Below are positions 22,182-34,249 of a stretch of 64,000 bases of DNA, in pieces (the stretch's first letter is position 1; every line of letters begins with the position of its first letter). Made by a program: the position numbers and the translations under genes. The DNA comes from Cladorrhinum sp. PSN259 (lineage: Eukaryota > Ascomycota > Sordariomycetes > Sordariales > Podosporaceae): the NCBI GenBank assembly GCA_033725935.1, contig MU867069.1, forward strand, positions 372,001-436,000, written 5' to 3'. The notes beneath the pieces are model-generated. The model saw only the letters and a program-made list of their open reading frames with translations. It had not been told where the DNA came from and did no database searches.

Positions 22182-22869
22182 CTCTCCCCCCCTTTTTCCC
22201 CCCCAAAAAAAAGTTCAAATTTCTTCAGGTGGCTTTCCATCTCAGCCACTGCATTTCTGTCACTCTATTTCCTTTAACTAAAATCACTGACATTGGCTCC
22301 CAATCTAAGTAGTTATGGATTCCGGTATCCACCCATACTGGGCTTGGACACATGAAACCGTCTGGGACTTTTTATCAAAAGCTCTTAAAGTAGTTCTGGA
22401 GTCGTTTTCCTTCAAATCTGAACACTATCTTTCTTCAAAAACATTCCCTTATAGAACCCGGCAGTACGTGGTTCAAAGGCAGTACGGTCTACTTCTCAAA
22501 CTCTGGAAGTAGCTAGGTTTGATTTGGCTCAAATCCAAAAGACGGTTCTTCGAAGGGGAAAAGAATTATCGCCCCTATTTATCTCACTCGAGACGGATTG
22601 AAGGGTGACATTAAAAACTATAAGACCAACTTACTAGAATAATTCTTTTGTCGACTCCAAGTCTGCCGATTTTTTGGGGGATTTTTTAATTTTTTAATTC
22701 TTTTATAATTCTTTTTTATCCTAGGCTCAATCTTCACCTGACGAGACGACTTAGGTCCTTCAAGGAACAGATCATGAAATCACACATAAATTGATTGCGC
22801 AACTTCATGTTTCACACACTCATCTTAATTCAGTCCAAAAGAAAAGAAAAACCCTCATCCGCTCACTCA
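22182..22869. other. Intergenic, no gene recognised
   Basis: This is AT-rich sequence, including T-runs near 22680-22715, between tRNA-Leu and the 3' end of the poly-serine gene. No coding frame is recognised. Confidence 0.6.
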
Positions 22870-23202
22870 TCATCGCATCGCAAGGCTGCTCCCACTCTCC
22901 CCACCTTCATCCCTCAACTCCCTAAAGCACAAATCATATAGTCAGTAATCCCGCACAGCGAGAACACCAAACACCAAGATGATATATATATTTTTTTCTT
23001 ACTCACCTAAAAAACTGCATAAAAGCCTCCTCGAAAACCGATTCATCAACGGTGACAGGACACTCCCCCGTAAACACGTTCCTAAGAGCTGCCTTTGCCG
23101 CCGTCGCCCTATCCCTCCCGCCTCCTCCCCTTCTTGCGCTCAAGCTCTCCTTTTTGTTCCTGCTCTTCCCTACTATCGTGGGCACAGTACATGTAGATAC
23201 CG

Positions 23203-23300
<98 letters not shown>

Positions 23301-23926
23301 TTACCCTTCTCAATCTTGGCGACATCCGGGTCCTTCTCAACCAAGCTCACCGCCGCAGTCGATTTATCCTTCACTGCAGCCGCGTCCAAGTAGTTGGGCA
23401 GCTTCGCAGACGGTGACACGGAAGCGCGGAGCTCACACAATTGACCCTCGAGGACTTTATACCGCTCCTCCAGGTCCAGCAGTAACTCTCTGTACTTTCT
23501 CGTTGATGATGATGATGATGACAGGTTAATGTCGTTAGATTTAGTAGCCTTGGTGTCATTGCCCTTACCATTGGGTGCAGTGCCTGTGTCCTCACCTTCA
23601 TCCTGCTCTGCAGAGCCTGTAATACTAGTAGCAGCCCGAGGAGGAATCTTCCAGTTGCTCTCGAGAAAGTCAAGTGATCTGGCTGCTTGCTCTACTTGAG
23701 GTGAGAAACAGCCATGTTGGGAGGACAAAGTCACTATTCGGGCGCGGAGGAGGTCTGGAAAGGTCATCAGTGGGTGAGAGGAGAGATGGGGGATCCAGGG
23801 TGCTTGGGTGGACATCGCGGCTACTGAGTGCCAGAATTCTTGTTCCGAGGTTATTTGGGGTAAAAGTTGGTGAGGCGGGAGGCTCTTCCAGCGGTTTGAG
23901 GTCCTGATGGGGAGTGAGTCTGGCAT
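22870..23926 (-). CDS. Hypothetical protein with a 30-plus-residue poly-serine tract
   Basis: This two-exon model encodes 323 residues: 23007-23926 and 22870-22921. The 84-nt intron has donor AG|GTGAGT, a TACTGAC branch point and acceptor TTTAG. Reading straight through would stop inside the donor, so splicing adds a conserved-looking end (FFRELRDEGGESG). I chose the ATG at 23926 (MPDSLP); the frame is open for 70 more codons upstream but that part looks like non-coding sequence. Residues about 30-110 look folded (EQEFWHSVAAMSTQAPWIPHL, then LRARIVTLSSQHGCFSPQVE). Residues about 140-200 form a predicted coiled coil (YRELLLDLEERYKVLEGQL). About 33 consecutive serines follow, then a basic segment and a C-terminal helix. 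I do not recognise the family. Divergent gene at 24.6 kb. Confidence 0.65.
23203..23299. repeat. Trinucleotide microsatellite (TAC)n, about 32 units
   Basis: This uninterrupted TAC/ACT run of 97 nt lies within the minus-strand gene, where it reads (AGT)n and encodes serine. Such a tract is prone to length change between strains. Confidence 0.97.
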
Positions 23927-24621
23927 GGCAGGGGATTTGATATGATGAGGCGGGCTTGGATGTGTGAATGACGATCGGGACAATGCGATGTGGAGAGCCA
24001 AGGACAAAGTCTGGTTACATTTTATATCAAGTTCTAATGCTGAAAACTCATCTTCATTTGTCATGAAAAATGACTCAAGATGTTGTCCATGACTCACAAC
24101 AAGTTTGTTTTTTATGATGAATTTTCCCAGTACCAAACAAAAAAAACTTTGTGATGTTGTTTTTGGATAGTGGCTTTCTCAAGGATTGCTTAATTTCCCT
24201 CCACGAGGCGAGTGGGGACATCGTCAGCCCTAAAAACTGGGGTATCGACCCACTAAAATAATACCCTCCTAGCGGCCCCTGGCGTTCCGAACTAACCGTT
24301 TTTTGTTGTTTTTTCCCTGCTGTGCCCGAAATTGATGACGACACTTTCTTTCCCGGCTCATCCGGGCTTTCTAGAAAAACAAGCTGTTGTTTCCCTTCCC
24401 CCCTTTTTTTTAAGATCTTGGCAAATCTTTAACCTCTCCTTGTTAGGCAAAAAAGGCAGAAAAAGTTTTTCAAGGCCGTCAGCAGATAAAGATCGTCAGC
24501 CTGCATTTCTGCAAGCCTTTTTTGTGTCTTACCGAATGCCGATCTGTGTGTCTCAGTGCCACGCTTTCCACACACTCTGACATAACGCACACACACCAAG
24601 CCCAATCCGCTCCAACCAACG
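23927..24621. other. Divergent promoter region
   Basis: This lies between the minus-strand poly-serine gene and the plus-strand HGSNAT-like gene. It contains T-rich runs at 24395-24412 and near 24300. No gene was found apart from the upstream in-frame extension of the poly-serine frame. Confidence 0.5.
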
Positions 24622-26367
24622 ATGAAGAACCCTCACTCCGGCGACAGCCGTTACGAATTACCTCCGCAAGCGCCATCTCCAAATATCCAAGAAACAGATT
24701 TTGAACCCCCTCCTCCCGCTCCGGCAATATCTGCCCGGCAACACAAACAGAACCAACAAAAACAAAACAACGATGATCGACATTTACAGGCTCCACCAGC
24801 CCCTGAAACCTACAGCTCCTCCCCATCCTCGGCCTCTGCCAACTATGGCTCCATCACGACTTCTCCACCTCCCGGTTCCGCTCCCGCAGCATCCTCCCTA
24901 CCCAAATCTTCCCGAACCGCCCTGGGAACATCGACCCGCTCCTTGCCGCCCGACATCCTCCGCGGCCTCCTAATGGCCTTGATGGCACTAGACCACACGG
25001 CAATGTCACTAAACGCCTGGCCGCACGGTACCTCAATCGGGGGAGAGAATGACTCGACCCAAGTAACCAAGTGGAATCGCCCGGCAGCGTACGCACTACG
25101 GACTCTGACGCATCTTTGCGCCCCGGGGTTTACGTTTCTGCTTGGCATGGGAATTGTGTATTTCGGCCGGTCACGCACTACTACTACAAGTCTATCCAAC
25201 ACTATTCCATGGGGCACCGTAAAGTTAACGCAGCACTTTTTGGTGCGAGGAATCGTGCTGATACTGATAAGCGAACTGATGGGGCTGGTAATGAGCGCGG
25301 GCAGGTTTTGGGTCTTCAACATCGTCCTGATCGCCCTGGCGGTTGATTACTTTTTGGCCGGGGTGCTGTGGGTACTGCTGTCAAAGATGGAGATATGGCT
25401 TGGATACTGGATTTTAAATAGCAAGGTACTCCCGGAACGGGAAGAAGACGACGCCTCCGAGTCGTTGCTCAGGCCCCGCAGCGAACAAGAGGCCGAAGAG
25501 CTGGAGGTTGCGCCCGACCGGAAGATCATCAGGGCTGGTAATCTAGCGTGGCATTTATGTAACGCTTTGCTGGTGGCGCTGGTGGGCGTTACGATGTGGT
25601 GGAATATTTGGTTGTCTCCCACGGGCGGACACTGCGACCGAGAAGCGAAACCAAAGCTGGGGGAGAGCGTGTGGGTGAGGATGTGGTTTTACCAGGTGTT
25701 TGAAGGGAGGGTACTGTCGGGTTTCCCCCCGCTTGCTTGGATCTCGTTTGCGATTTGGGGATTGGTTTACGGACGGGTTGCTTTGGCAAGGTCGTGGAGT
25801 GCCAAGGCGACGAGCCTGGGAAACCTGGCGGTGGGGTTGGCGTTTGGTTTGTTGTTCGTCATGACGAGATTATTTCACTTCGGGAATCTGTCCGAGGGAT
25901 GTTTGAATATGGCTGGGATTGAAAATGGGACCGGTACCCAGGGAACCAAGAACCAGTACCTCGCTTCGCCGGCCGCCTTCTTTTATCTGATCAAGTACCC
26001 ACCGGACGTTGCGTTCTGGGCCTTCACCATGGCCGGGAATCACTTACTTCTGGCAGGGTTTAGTGCGATTCCGCCCCGGATTGCGAGCAGGGTGTTCCAC
26101 GTCCTCCTTGTCTTTGGGACGTCGGCTCTTTTCTTCTTTGTCATTCACATGTTTATTGCAGTTGGGCTTGGCCAAGCTGCTATTGCTCTGGTCGGTCACG
26201 AGGTTGGGCGTCCTGATTTCATGTCTGGGAGGACGAACGGAGTTGACCAGCTTTGGGCATTTTTCATCACGTGGAGTTTGTTGTTGGCTATTTTGTATCC
26301 TCTTTGCAGGTGGTATGGTGGGTTCAAGAGGTCAAAGGGACCTGATTCCATCTGGAGGTTCTTCTGA
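24622..26367 (+). CDS. Polytopic membrane protein, heparan-alpha-glucosaminide N-acetyltransferase-like (DUF1624)
   Basis: This intron-less gene encodes 581 residues. The first 110 are Pro/Ser/Gln-rich and disordered. The membrane domain begins LPPDILRGLLMALMALDHTAM, the conserved opening of the HGSNAT catalytic-domain/DUF1624 family (LRG...M.LDH). THLCAPGFTFLLGMGIVYF follows, then about eight more hydrophobic segments, including FWVFNIVLIALAVDYFLAGVLWVLL, VFHVLLVFGTSALFFFVIHMFIAV and LWAFFITWSLLLAILYPLC. A hydrophilic loop at about 270-300 (EREEDDASES) breaks the bundle. The C-terminus ends CRWYGGFKRSK, typical of the family. The human relative moves an acetyl group from acetyl-CoA across the lysosomal membrane to glucosamine ends. 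Fungal and bacterial members are mostly uncharacterised, so an acyl transfer role in the vacuole or another endomembrane is inference only. Confidence 0.8.
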   Translation: MKNPHSGDSRYELPPQAPSPNIQETDFEPPPPAPAISARQHKQNQQKQNNDDRHLQAPPAPETYSSSPSSASANYGSITTSPPPGSAPAASSLPKSSRTALGTSTRSLPPDILRGLLMALMALDHTAMSLNAWPHGTSIGGENDSTQVTKWNRPAAYALRTLTHLCAPGFTFLLGMGIVYFGRSRTTTTSLSNTIPWGTVKLTQHFLVRGIVLILISELMGLVMSAGRFWVFNIVLIALAVDYFLAGVLWVLLSKMEIWLGYWILNSKVLPEREEDDASESLLRPRSEQEAEELEVAPDRKIIRAGNLAWHLCNALLVALVGVTMWWNIWLSPTGGHCDREAKPKLGESVWVRMWFYQVFEGRVLSGFPPLAWISFAIWGLVYGRVALARSWSAKATSLGNLAVGLAFGLLFVMTRLFHFGNLSEGCLNMAGIENGTGTQGTKNQYLASPAAFFYLIKYPPDVAFWAFTMAGNHLLLAGFSAIPPRIASRVFHVLLVFGTSALFFFVIHMFIAVGLGQAAIALVGHEVGRPDFMSGRTNGVDQLWAFFITWSLLLAILYPLCRWYGGFKRSKGPDSIWRFF

Positions 26368-28898
26368 TTATAACATTATCCTTGCCTGCTGGGCATCATC
26401 AAGGATGATCTGTATAAAATCTTTCTTGAACTACTGTCAGGTACAATCTGCAGACTGGGGCACATTATTACGTGTACAGGAAGGCTTGGTTTTGATAAAA
26501 GAGAATTAGACTAATTCAACTGCTACCTTGGCATTTCAATCACACCATGACGCCGTGCTGGGCAATCCTTTATCTCTTCTCGAAACTTCTCATCCTTGCG
26601 ATCGGCATTGGAAAGTGAAGACTTGGTGTGTCAAAGCGAGCACCGAGTTCGGCCTCAGCAGCTCTTGTCTCATTGCATCTCGATAGCATGCATCAAAGCA
26701 CATTAGGCACTGCGCTTCATCCAAGGTCTGGGGAGGGGCCCCACCGCTAGACTGACGTTATTTCCACCAACCTTTGGGTATGGGGGGCCTGCCAAGTGCT
26801 TTTGCTGACCAGCGGGGAAAAGCAGCAGCCTACATGGTAGCACACGTGTAACCAGTAAAGTGGGCTCTGCGTCTTTTTTACAATTGGGAGACAAGTAATG
26901 GGAATAACGGCGGATGAGGATATGTGGCCCGCCCGGGAGTACGGCCGCGGACACATCCATGAATGATGATACTTGTGATCGACAACAAACACGCCAACCT
27001 CCTTGGACACAGTGCGACTCAGATTTCGGCTCTTCTTGTGCTTCGGTGTCGTGGAAAGGTCGTGAGGATCTCTTGTGTTACGTGCTGTCCGGTTGGAATT
27101 TGCTGATCGGTTATGCATACCGGCATCCCTTGACAATTTGACATAGTGGTTCTGTTGGGGAACATGTGGTTGTCCTCTATTGCTATCGGGCACGACCGAG
27201 TGAGATGAGTTGGGACTCTAAAAATAAGGGCTGCACAAGTTGCAATCAGGTGCCGGGTAGTGTAGGCGATTGCCGTGGTGGCCTCTATTGGCGGGATTTG
27301 GTCCTGCTGATCATGACATAACTGGCTATAATATGAGACAGTGCGAGGAGGACTTTCAGGGTCCAGTGTTGGATCAGTGAGGTGGTGGGGGGTGGGGGAA
27401 CTTCCGCCCGACCCAAATCAAGGAAGCCCGGTGGCCCTTAATATTACACAAAACAATGCCCACTACATCAAACAGACCTTCAGGAGAGAGACACTATCGG
27501 GTAAAGTTGACTGGCGGTTCCGGTGGCACACGATGTCCGGAGCAAGAGCGACATGACGTCGAGTGTTCCAAAATTGCGATTATGGATGATCTTTGACGGT
27601 TGAAGAAAGGAAACGGTTTTTTTTTTTGTAAGAGAAAAAAGAAATGGAAAATAGAGGTGTCAATCTGCAGGGTGCTGAGACGTGAGACGGGATCTGTTCC
27701 GTCTGGGGGAACATTTCGGGGGATGGAAGGAATCACATTTTGCAGCATTCCGACCGACAAGAAATGAGATTCCCATCCAAGCCCGCACGGACGGCCTGCA
27801 GACCAATTTCATCATTGTTGTGGAGAATATGCCTGTCTCACCCAATCAGTGGCGCCCCCAAGGTCGTCATCGCGTGCCGATCAACTGGAAAAGGAGCGAG
27901 CCAGGAGCCCCCCCCCCCAGGGGTACCTCCACTGCATCCGGCAAGTCGGCACTGAGACATCCACCGAGCCTCCACCTGGGCAGTAATTTGTGAATTGCGC
28001 CCACTTGCGCAGTCTTCCTTCTTCAGCCCCCCGAGGCTTCTTTTTCTTCCCAGCTATTCCCAGCTGAGAAAGTCTGCAACTAGCAGCTGCGTGGCCGTTT
28101 CTTTGTGGAACTTTATTTTTTTCACCCTTCTTTTCTTTTTTCTCTAAAAGGGAGAAAAGAACCCGCCAGGCTGACTTGGCGACTCTGTCCGATCGACATT
28201 CCAGTTTCCCCAGAAAGCATCCCAAAACAAGTCCCGACTCCCCGCTTCTCAATCTCTTGACCTACCACACCGAGAGAAACTCTTTTGCCTGTCACACCTC
28301 GCGAATCCCTCGGAGCAAGGCACGGCTCGCTGATCGCAGCACCAGAGAAAAAGCAGGACACGGGAGTCACCTCCTGACCAACCCACACACCACGCCGACC
28401 TCCCACGCCCGCCCGCCAACCTCCTCTCCTTACCCCCCTCTCCCCCCAATACTCCGTGCCCTCATTATTCCCTGCCTGCCAATACCCGTTGCCGTAATTC
28501 GAGGAATACTGCCAGACTTTTACCCTTAATTGTTGTTGGTTCCTTCTTCCATTGCTCTGTGCGAGTTCTTGACACGGGCGGGTGACTCCACGATATCCAC
28601 ATTTTTGGGACCCAAGATCCCTGAACCGACGAGACCCACTGCTTGGTGCTTTCGCCGCCCACGGGTCGCCGTCTGGTTCCTTCAAAGTACCCCTCAGCTG
28701 TTCTCTTCCAACTTTTACACCGCGATTTCCTCCCTCCTCCCGCCCACCCGACGCCCTTCCCTTTCGACCCTTTTTCTCTCTGCTGCGCCCAGGGTTCATC
28801 CGTCAAACACGACAACACTCCACCTCATACACGGAGCTTGGCGAATGTTTGGGATAGCAAGGTAGCTTGAGAGAAGGAGAAGGACGCAACACAACGAA
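26368..28898. other. Intergenic 2.5 kb, no gene recognised
   Basis: No coding frame with motifs was found on either strand. The last 700 nt (28200-28890) are CT-rich on the plus strand (long pyrimidine blocks), a common look for promoters and long 5' UTRs of housekeeping genes in filamentous fungi. They probably belong to the SCOC-type gene. Confidence 0.5.
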
Positions 28899-29412
28899 AT
28901 GGGAGATATCAGTCCGGAGAAAGCTCAGAGCCCAGACTGGTCAGACTCGTCATCAAACAAGTCGATGCTCGACGGTTCAGTTCAAGCACAAGCACCAGCA
29001 GCTGCACGGCCACGCCTACCGAGTCGGAAAAGCAGCGGCACCATGATCATTTCCCGCGACGCAGACCCTCTCGAGTTTGAGAGACATATTGAAGCAGACG
29101 ATGTGCGCGCCATGAGTCCCCGACGGTCGAGCGAAGATATCGAATCACTCGGCAAGGAAGCAAGAGACGAGTTAGAAAAGTGAGCCTACTTCTAGGGAGC
29201 CACATCTTGGAGATGGAACGGCAGCTGACACACTGAATCACAGACACGCAAAGGCTCTACAAGAATCCTTGATCGTACTATTCAACAGAATAGAGGCTGT
29301 CAAGGAGGAGCATGATAAGCTCGATAACCACAACAAGTTCTTGCAAAAGTACATTGGCGATCTCATGACGACCAGCAAAATCACGGCACCAAGCAGCCGG
29401 GCCAAGAAGTGA
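28899..29412 (+). CDS. Short coiled-coil protein (SCOC/DUF2205 family)
   Basis: This gene encodes 149 residues from two exons, 28899-29179 and 29244-29412, split by a 64-nt intron (GTGAGC...TCACAG). The N-terminal 90 residues are Ser/Pro-rich and low-complexity, with possible phosphorylation patches (SPRRSSED). The last 55 residues hold a short coiled coil: HAKALQESLIVLFNRIEAV, then KEEHDKLDNHNKFLQKYIGD and LMTTSKIT. This matches the SCOC family closely, including the FLQKYIGDLM core. In animals and yeast these proteins sit on Golgi/endosomal membranes, bind Arl-type small GTPases and take part in trafficking and autophagy. A similar role is likely here. The coiled coil is the conserved part; the leader is typical of fungal members. 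Confidence 0.88.
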
Positions 29413-31746
29413 ATGCATGGCGCCGCACCAGATTTGGATCGAAGGAGGAGAATGGGAGGAATCTATAAACATCAACACGCCGGTTATGAAACTGGCACCT
29501 AAAATTAAACGTCAAGTCGCTATCAGACGACACGGCCATACACATTGTCGACGACTTTACTCGGTCTAGCGGAACCTATAATGGAATTATACCGCCCCGG
29601 TAAAGAGAAAGGATGAGGGCTGAGCAAAGTGGTCACCCGACCTGCTTTTGAGGTCGGATACGAAAGGATCCGGGTTTGCACTTTTTAGTGTTTTAATGAG
29701 TACCTCTCAAAGTCGATGAGGAAATCATAATTCATTTTGGCATGTCAGGGGGGCATTTTTGGGAATCATCGGAAACTTGGGATTTGGGGGTATTATTGAC
29801 CAAGGATTTAGAATTGGTCTATTCAAAGGATTATTGGAGTTTTATGTCTGTCTTGGTTTTTTATTTTTAAAACATTATCAAATCTGGTTTTTTTTTATTC
29901 ACAAAGGAAAGACAAAAATATCAGAGAGCAAGCAGTACTTGCAAAATCAGTTTTTTTGTTTTGCTTATTTTACGCAAACCGGAATAGGAGTTGTCAATTT
30001 CACCCATGTGGTAATCCACCAGTTGGTGTGGTGGAGGGAGGTGGTTGGCTGTTACCAGGACAATATTTGCCACCGTCGCATCAGTTGTTGTTGATAAGAA
30101 TAAACCATTTATAGTATATATCACTAGGGTGGAGAAGAAAAAGTTATTAGCCAATACACGGCTTGATTATCATCCATATGGACAACGTCGTTCGCAGTGG
30201 AAGATGGAGAGGTCGTGAGGGTCCAAACTCCCCGATTGTGTGTAACCCCTGAACTGACGTCAGTGGTTGTTGCAGCAGGCGCCCGCTGACGCCGCAACCG
30301 AGCACAGGCAGAGAGATGGGCGGGCACTGACACTGCCTGGAGGTACCGGACATGAGATGAATGTCTCGGAAGGCTGGGAGAGTGACGGGGAGTCTGTGGG
30401 TGGGTGGCTAAAACATGATGGCATTCTTGTGGGATTCGCAAACATATGGAAATCCGATAATTTCAATCAACTTTGGTATCTGCATAAAATCGGGCTTTTA
30501 TTTCTCCCTGGAAGCAAGGCAGGCATGGCGGCACTCACAGAGTCTCAGTTGGCACATGGCATCCTTTTTCAGGGCTCCTGCAGACTGCAGTTGACATTTA
30601 AAGTGAAATGCACGCAGGGTCCAACAAGTTTCCGTTATGCGTAAACTCCATTTGAGATGTGAGGAGGGGACCTCGGGAGCCCCCCCACTGTTTATCTGGA
30701 AGTGGGTTGTTGGTTTCAGCGGTGATAAAAAGTAACTGTTACTTGATAACCAATGGGGACAGATAGATTGTCTTCGGGAATGCCGAATTGGTGTTTATGC
30801 CGATGCAGTTGGGGCTTTGGACCCTGAATTTGGTTGCTGCATTACCTATTTCATTGATACATACAAGCGGCAAGTACACGTATTTGAGCCCAGCGCGCTC
30901 TGAACACCGAGCGCATGGACCGAGTCAACGCAATGACGGGGTCATCCGTGTGCATTCCACGTCTCGTGCCTGTATGCGTGTTATTCTTGTGTTCCTGCAT
31001 TTTATAATGCGACCAGGCAAATCTTGACCTTGGAATTTCTTTTTTCCAAACACGTGGTGGCCAAAATCACTTGTATTCATTTTTTAGTGATTTGCAGCAA
31101 AACCGTCACAAGTAATAACCACCACGTGCCAAGGTACTCTGTCATCTCTGCGGCCCTGGGATCAACAGGTTGATCTTGTTCATGTACTGTAAATGTACAC
31201 GTGTACCTGACTCGAACTTGTTCTCCATACCACAATTTCCCGATACGAGAAATGACCCATCAACGGACATGTACATATACATCATAGTCAGATGATTCTG
31301 ACATACAGATTATTATTTTTCGTACTAAAAATGCCAACAACCGGCTCTTGGGATTCGGTGGATTTTGTGGTGATGAATGGCAAACATGGCAACCATGGAA
31401 ACTGTATCCATCCATCCCTGGCGGCCCATCGCTAAATTAACCGCCATAGCACATAGACGCAGCTGATGACAACCAGGAAATATCAACAAATGATGTCATT
31501 CCCTTTCTCCAGCGCGCCAAGACAACAAGCGACAAGCGACAAGCGACAAGCGACTCGAAGGGGACTCGGAATGAACTTTATCCGAAATGCGAACAAGTCG
31601 TCACTTTGAACAAACAAAAGCAACGAAAGGAAGAAGAAAATGCACATTACCTTATGCAAGCCGAGAGACTGTTTGCTCATATTCATCAACATTAGCTGTG
31701 AAATTCCCTTGGCAGACAATAATCTTAATACATGTCAATGTCTCAA
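29413..31746. other. Intergenic 2.3 kb, no gene recognised
   Basis: No protein gene is recognised. A 125-codon plus-strand frame at 30267-30644 has no motifs. A 7-bp tandem repeat at 31525-31554 is listed separately. Confidence 0.55.
31525..31554. repeat. 7-bp tandem repeat (ACAAGCG), about 4.3 copies
   Basis: Four perfect ACAAGCG units follow each other from 31525, plus a partial fifth. This is a short minisatellite with no evident function. Confidence 0.85.
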
Positions 31747-31853
31747 GCCCGTGTGGCGCAATTGGTTAGCGCGTCAGACTTTTATTGAAAATATCCCACA
31801 AAAGATGTTGCATGGAAATCTGAATGTTGCGAGTTCGAGTCTCGCCATGGGCG
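31747..31853 (+). tRNA. tRNA-Lys (anticodon TTT) with a 33-nt intron
   Basis: The acceptor strands GCCCGTG and CATGGGC pair with one G-U, and the discriminator base is G. The D-arm is GCGCAATTGGTTAGCGC. The anticodon stem TCAGA/TCTGA encloses CTTTTA with the anticodon TTT at 31781-31783. The T-arm is GCGAG-TTCGAGT-CTCGC. The intron at 31785-31817 begins one base 3' of the anticodon and contains AAAAG, complementary to the anticodon loop. A run of five T at 31902-31906 could end transcription, though it is 48 nt downstream. Confidence 0.92.
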
Positions 31854-32534
31854 TTACAACATCAACATCTATTATCATATCATCAATCTCAAAACATGAT
31901 GTTTTTGTTTTGTATAGTTTTTAATCCTTTAGATCGTTGAATTCCATTCAAATCATTGTTTTTACCCGCCATCTCCTCTTCTTCCTTCTCGCTTCTCAGT
32001 TCTGTATTGCAAACTGTCAATTTTACACACTTTTGGCCAGTTACTGGCACCCGCAGTCTCAACCCTGATATATTGCCCTCTTTGTTTCGTTAAAAATCAC
32101 AAATATCCTCAAAACAGTTCATATCTCTTCTCATGGCTGCACACCGCAACTCCTTTCTTGAAATAATATCAGCAAGCTTTTGTCGCCAATCAACCACGGC
32201 AGTATTCACGAATATTAGCTAGCCACCACCACGTCTCAGCTATCACTTTAAACCAATACCTACCTGGGATGAATTGCGCCATCATTGTTTACGGGAATGG
32301 GCGGTTCGTGTGTCTGATGAGGCGGTGGGCTATCGGAAGTGAAAATGGGATATATGGAGCAATAGATGGTACTTTAGCTGAAGATCTCGGTGCCGAGGTC
32401 AGACAATGTGGCAGCCGATCGGCAAGGGGCCCACTGGAATGCTACCAAACCACAACCTTAACTCTATTTTGCCAGCTGCGAAGGAAACAGACTTTCTTCA
32501 ACTGATACCTGGCTACTTTTTCGTCTTGCCCACC
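31854..32534. other. Intergenic, promoter region of the second ACS permease
   Basis: No gene was seen between tRNA-Lys and the ATG at 32535. The permease frame is open 43 codons further upstream, but that part resembles untranslated sequence and the ATG at 32535 has a good context (CCACC). Confidence 0.55.
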
Positions 32535-34249
32535 ATGTCATCTTCGGCGCTGGAGGACAACAATGTCACGGTGTCGCGGTCGAACTCTCCCCAAGGCAAC
32601 TCCAAGCCCGGCGCCAAACGAATTGACGATGTGACGGCTGGAACGGCCTCAGATATCCAAGTGGAAGAAGCCACGGTTGATGCTCACGGCCTTCCCGAAC
32701 AAGATGATGTTGTCAGACTCCAGCAGCGCATCCGTCGGAAAGTCGATATCCGGCTCTGCACCATCGCCGGCATTCTCTGCAGTCTCAACCTCCTTGACAG
32801 CGGTGTGATCTCGAGCGCGGCAGTCACGTCCATGCTCTCCGACCTCGGCCTTGACAAGGGAAACCGATTCTCGGTGGCAATATTCATCTTCACCATCTCC
32901 AGCATCGTCTTCCAACTGCCATCAACAATTGCCGTGCGGATAATTGGTCCTCGGAAATGGTTCACCTTCATCACGATTGCCTTTGGCGTCATCACTCTGT
33001 GCACCGGTTTCGTCAAGACGTGGAAGCAAATGATTGCCCTGCGAGTCCTGCTGGGTGCAGCAATGTCTGGCATCTTCCCGGGCTTGTCCTACCTCATCAG
33101 CACATGGTATCCCAGGAAGGAACAGCAGCTTCGGTTTGCCTTCATGCAGAGCGGTGAAGTCATTATTCTTGCGACTGGTAGTCTGGTCAACTACGGTCTT
33201 AATCGTCTCGATGGCAGCAGCGGTCTTGAAGGCTGGCGTTGGATGTTTATTGTTCAGGGCATCTGCACTTGTGTCATTGGCATCGTGACGTACTGGTGGA
33301 TGGTGGACTTCCCAGAGAACCCCGAAAAGAGCTTTCGTTTCCTTACGGCCGAGGAATCCAAGGTCGTGTCTGAGAGGATTCAAAACGACCGGGACGATCT
33401 GCTGCCGCAGGATTTCTCGATGATGAAAGTGCTGGTCCATGCCAAGGATCCCAAGATCTGGGCGTTTGCTTGTCTCTTCTTTTTGCAAAACATTGTTTCA
33501 ACGGCGCTTGCATACTTTGTTCCAATCATCTTGGAGAATGGATTGGGATATTCTTCAAACGAGGCAATCATTCTGTCGGCACCACCGTATTACTACGCCG
33601 TGGTGCCGGTTCTCATATCGTCATGGTACGCCGACAGGTTCCGGATTCGCGGTCCGATTATCACATTCAACGCAATGTGTCTCATTACTGGGTTTGCTGT
33701 GCTGGGCTTTGCGGGCAATCCTGGTGCTCGATACTTTGGTGTCTTTCTTGCAACAGGCGCGTATGTTGCAAACTGGGCTGCCCTGTCCGCTTATCAGGCA
33801 AACAACGTTGTTGGGTATGTCAAAACTGGGAACAAATTATCTCCACCTGAAATTTTCTAACATGAGCCGACAGACAATGGAAACGTATCTTCACTGCTGC
33901 GGCTTGCACCATGTTCAATGGAGCTGGCGGTATTGCTGGGAGCTATATCGTTCGAAACATTGAGGCACCCTTATACACCACTGCCGTCTGGGTATCCATC
34001 GGGTTTGTAATGCCCTTTTGGTAACAACTAACAAACAAGCCGCTGACAGTCTTTCCAGGTCGCACATCATCATGATATCAATCATTGGAGCTCTCACTGT
34101 TTACTTTCAATCTGCCAACAGATCTGTCGTCCGAAGGTCTGTGATCCTGGAGGATACAGTAAGTTACAATTGCCATTTCTGTTTCCGTCAGGCCTCGTTT
34201 GGTGCCAGTACTAATACGTTATTAGCCTGGGTTCAAGTACACATACTAG
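32535..34249 (+). CDS. MFS anion:cation symporter (ACS family, Dal5-like), second copy
   Basis: This gene encodes a 510-residue permease from four exons: 32535-33814, 33874-34002, 34059-34158 and 34226-34249. Introns are 59 nt (GTATGT...GACAG), 56 nt (GTTTGT...TCCAG) and 67 nt (GTAAGT...TTAG). The last exon encodes only PGFKYTY, which completes the family tail LEDTPGFKYTY and supports the tiny exon. Other hallmarks are RRKVDIRLCTIAGILCSLNLLD in TM1, the TM4 motif RVLLGAAMSGIFPGLSYLIS with TWYPRKEQ, GWRWMFIVQG in TM6 and DFPENPEKS after it. The second half keeps NNVVGQWKRIFTAAACTMFNGAGG. It is only distantly related to the ACS permease at 12.4 kb, so this is not a recent duplication. Likely substrate is an organic anion or vitamin; no neighbour indicates which. 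Confidence 0.93.

Noticed and set aside
23052..23393. Plus-strand frame with poly-leucine
   Set aside because: Antisense of the poly-serine gene; the minus-strand frame has consistent splice signals and a coiled coil.
30267..30644. 125-codon plus-strand frame
   Set aside because: No motif and mixed composition; surrounded by stop-rich intergenic DNA.
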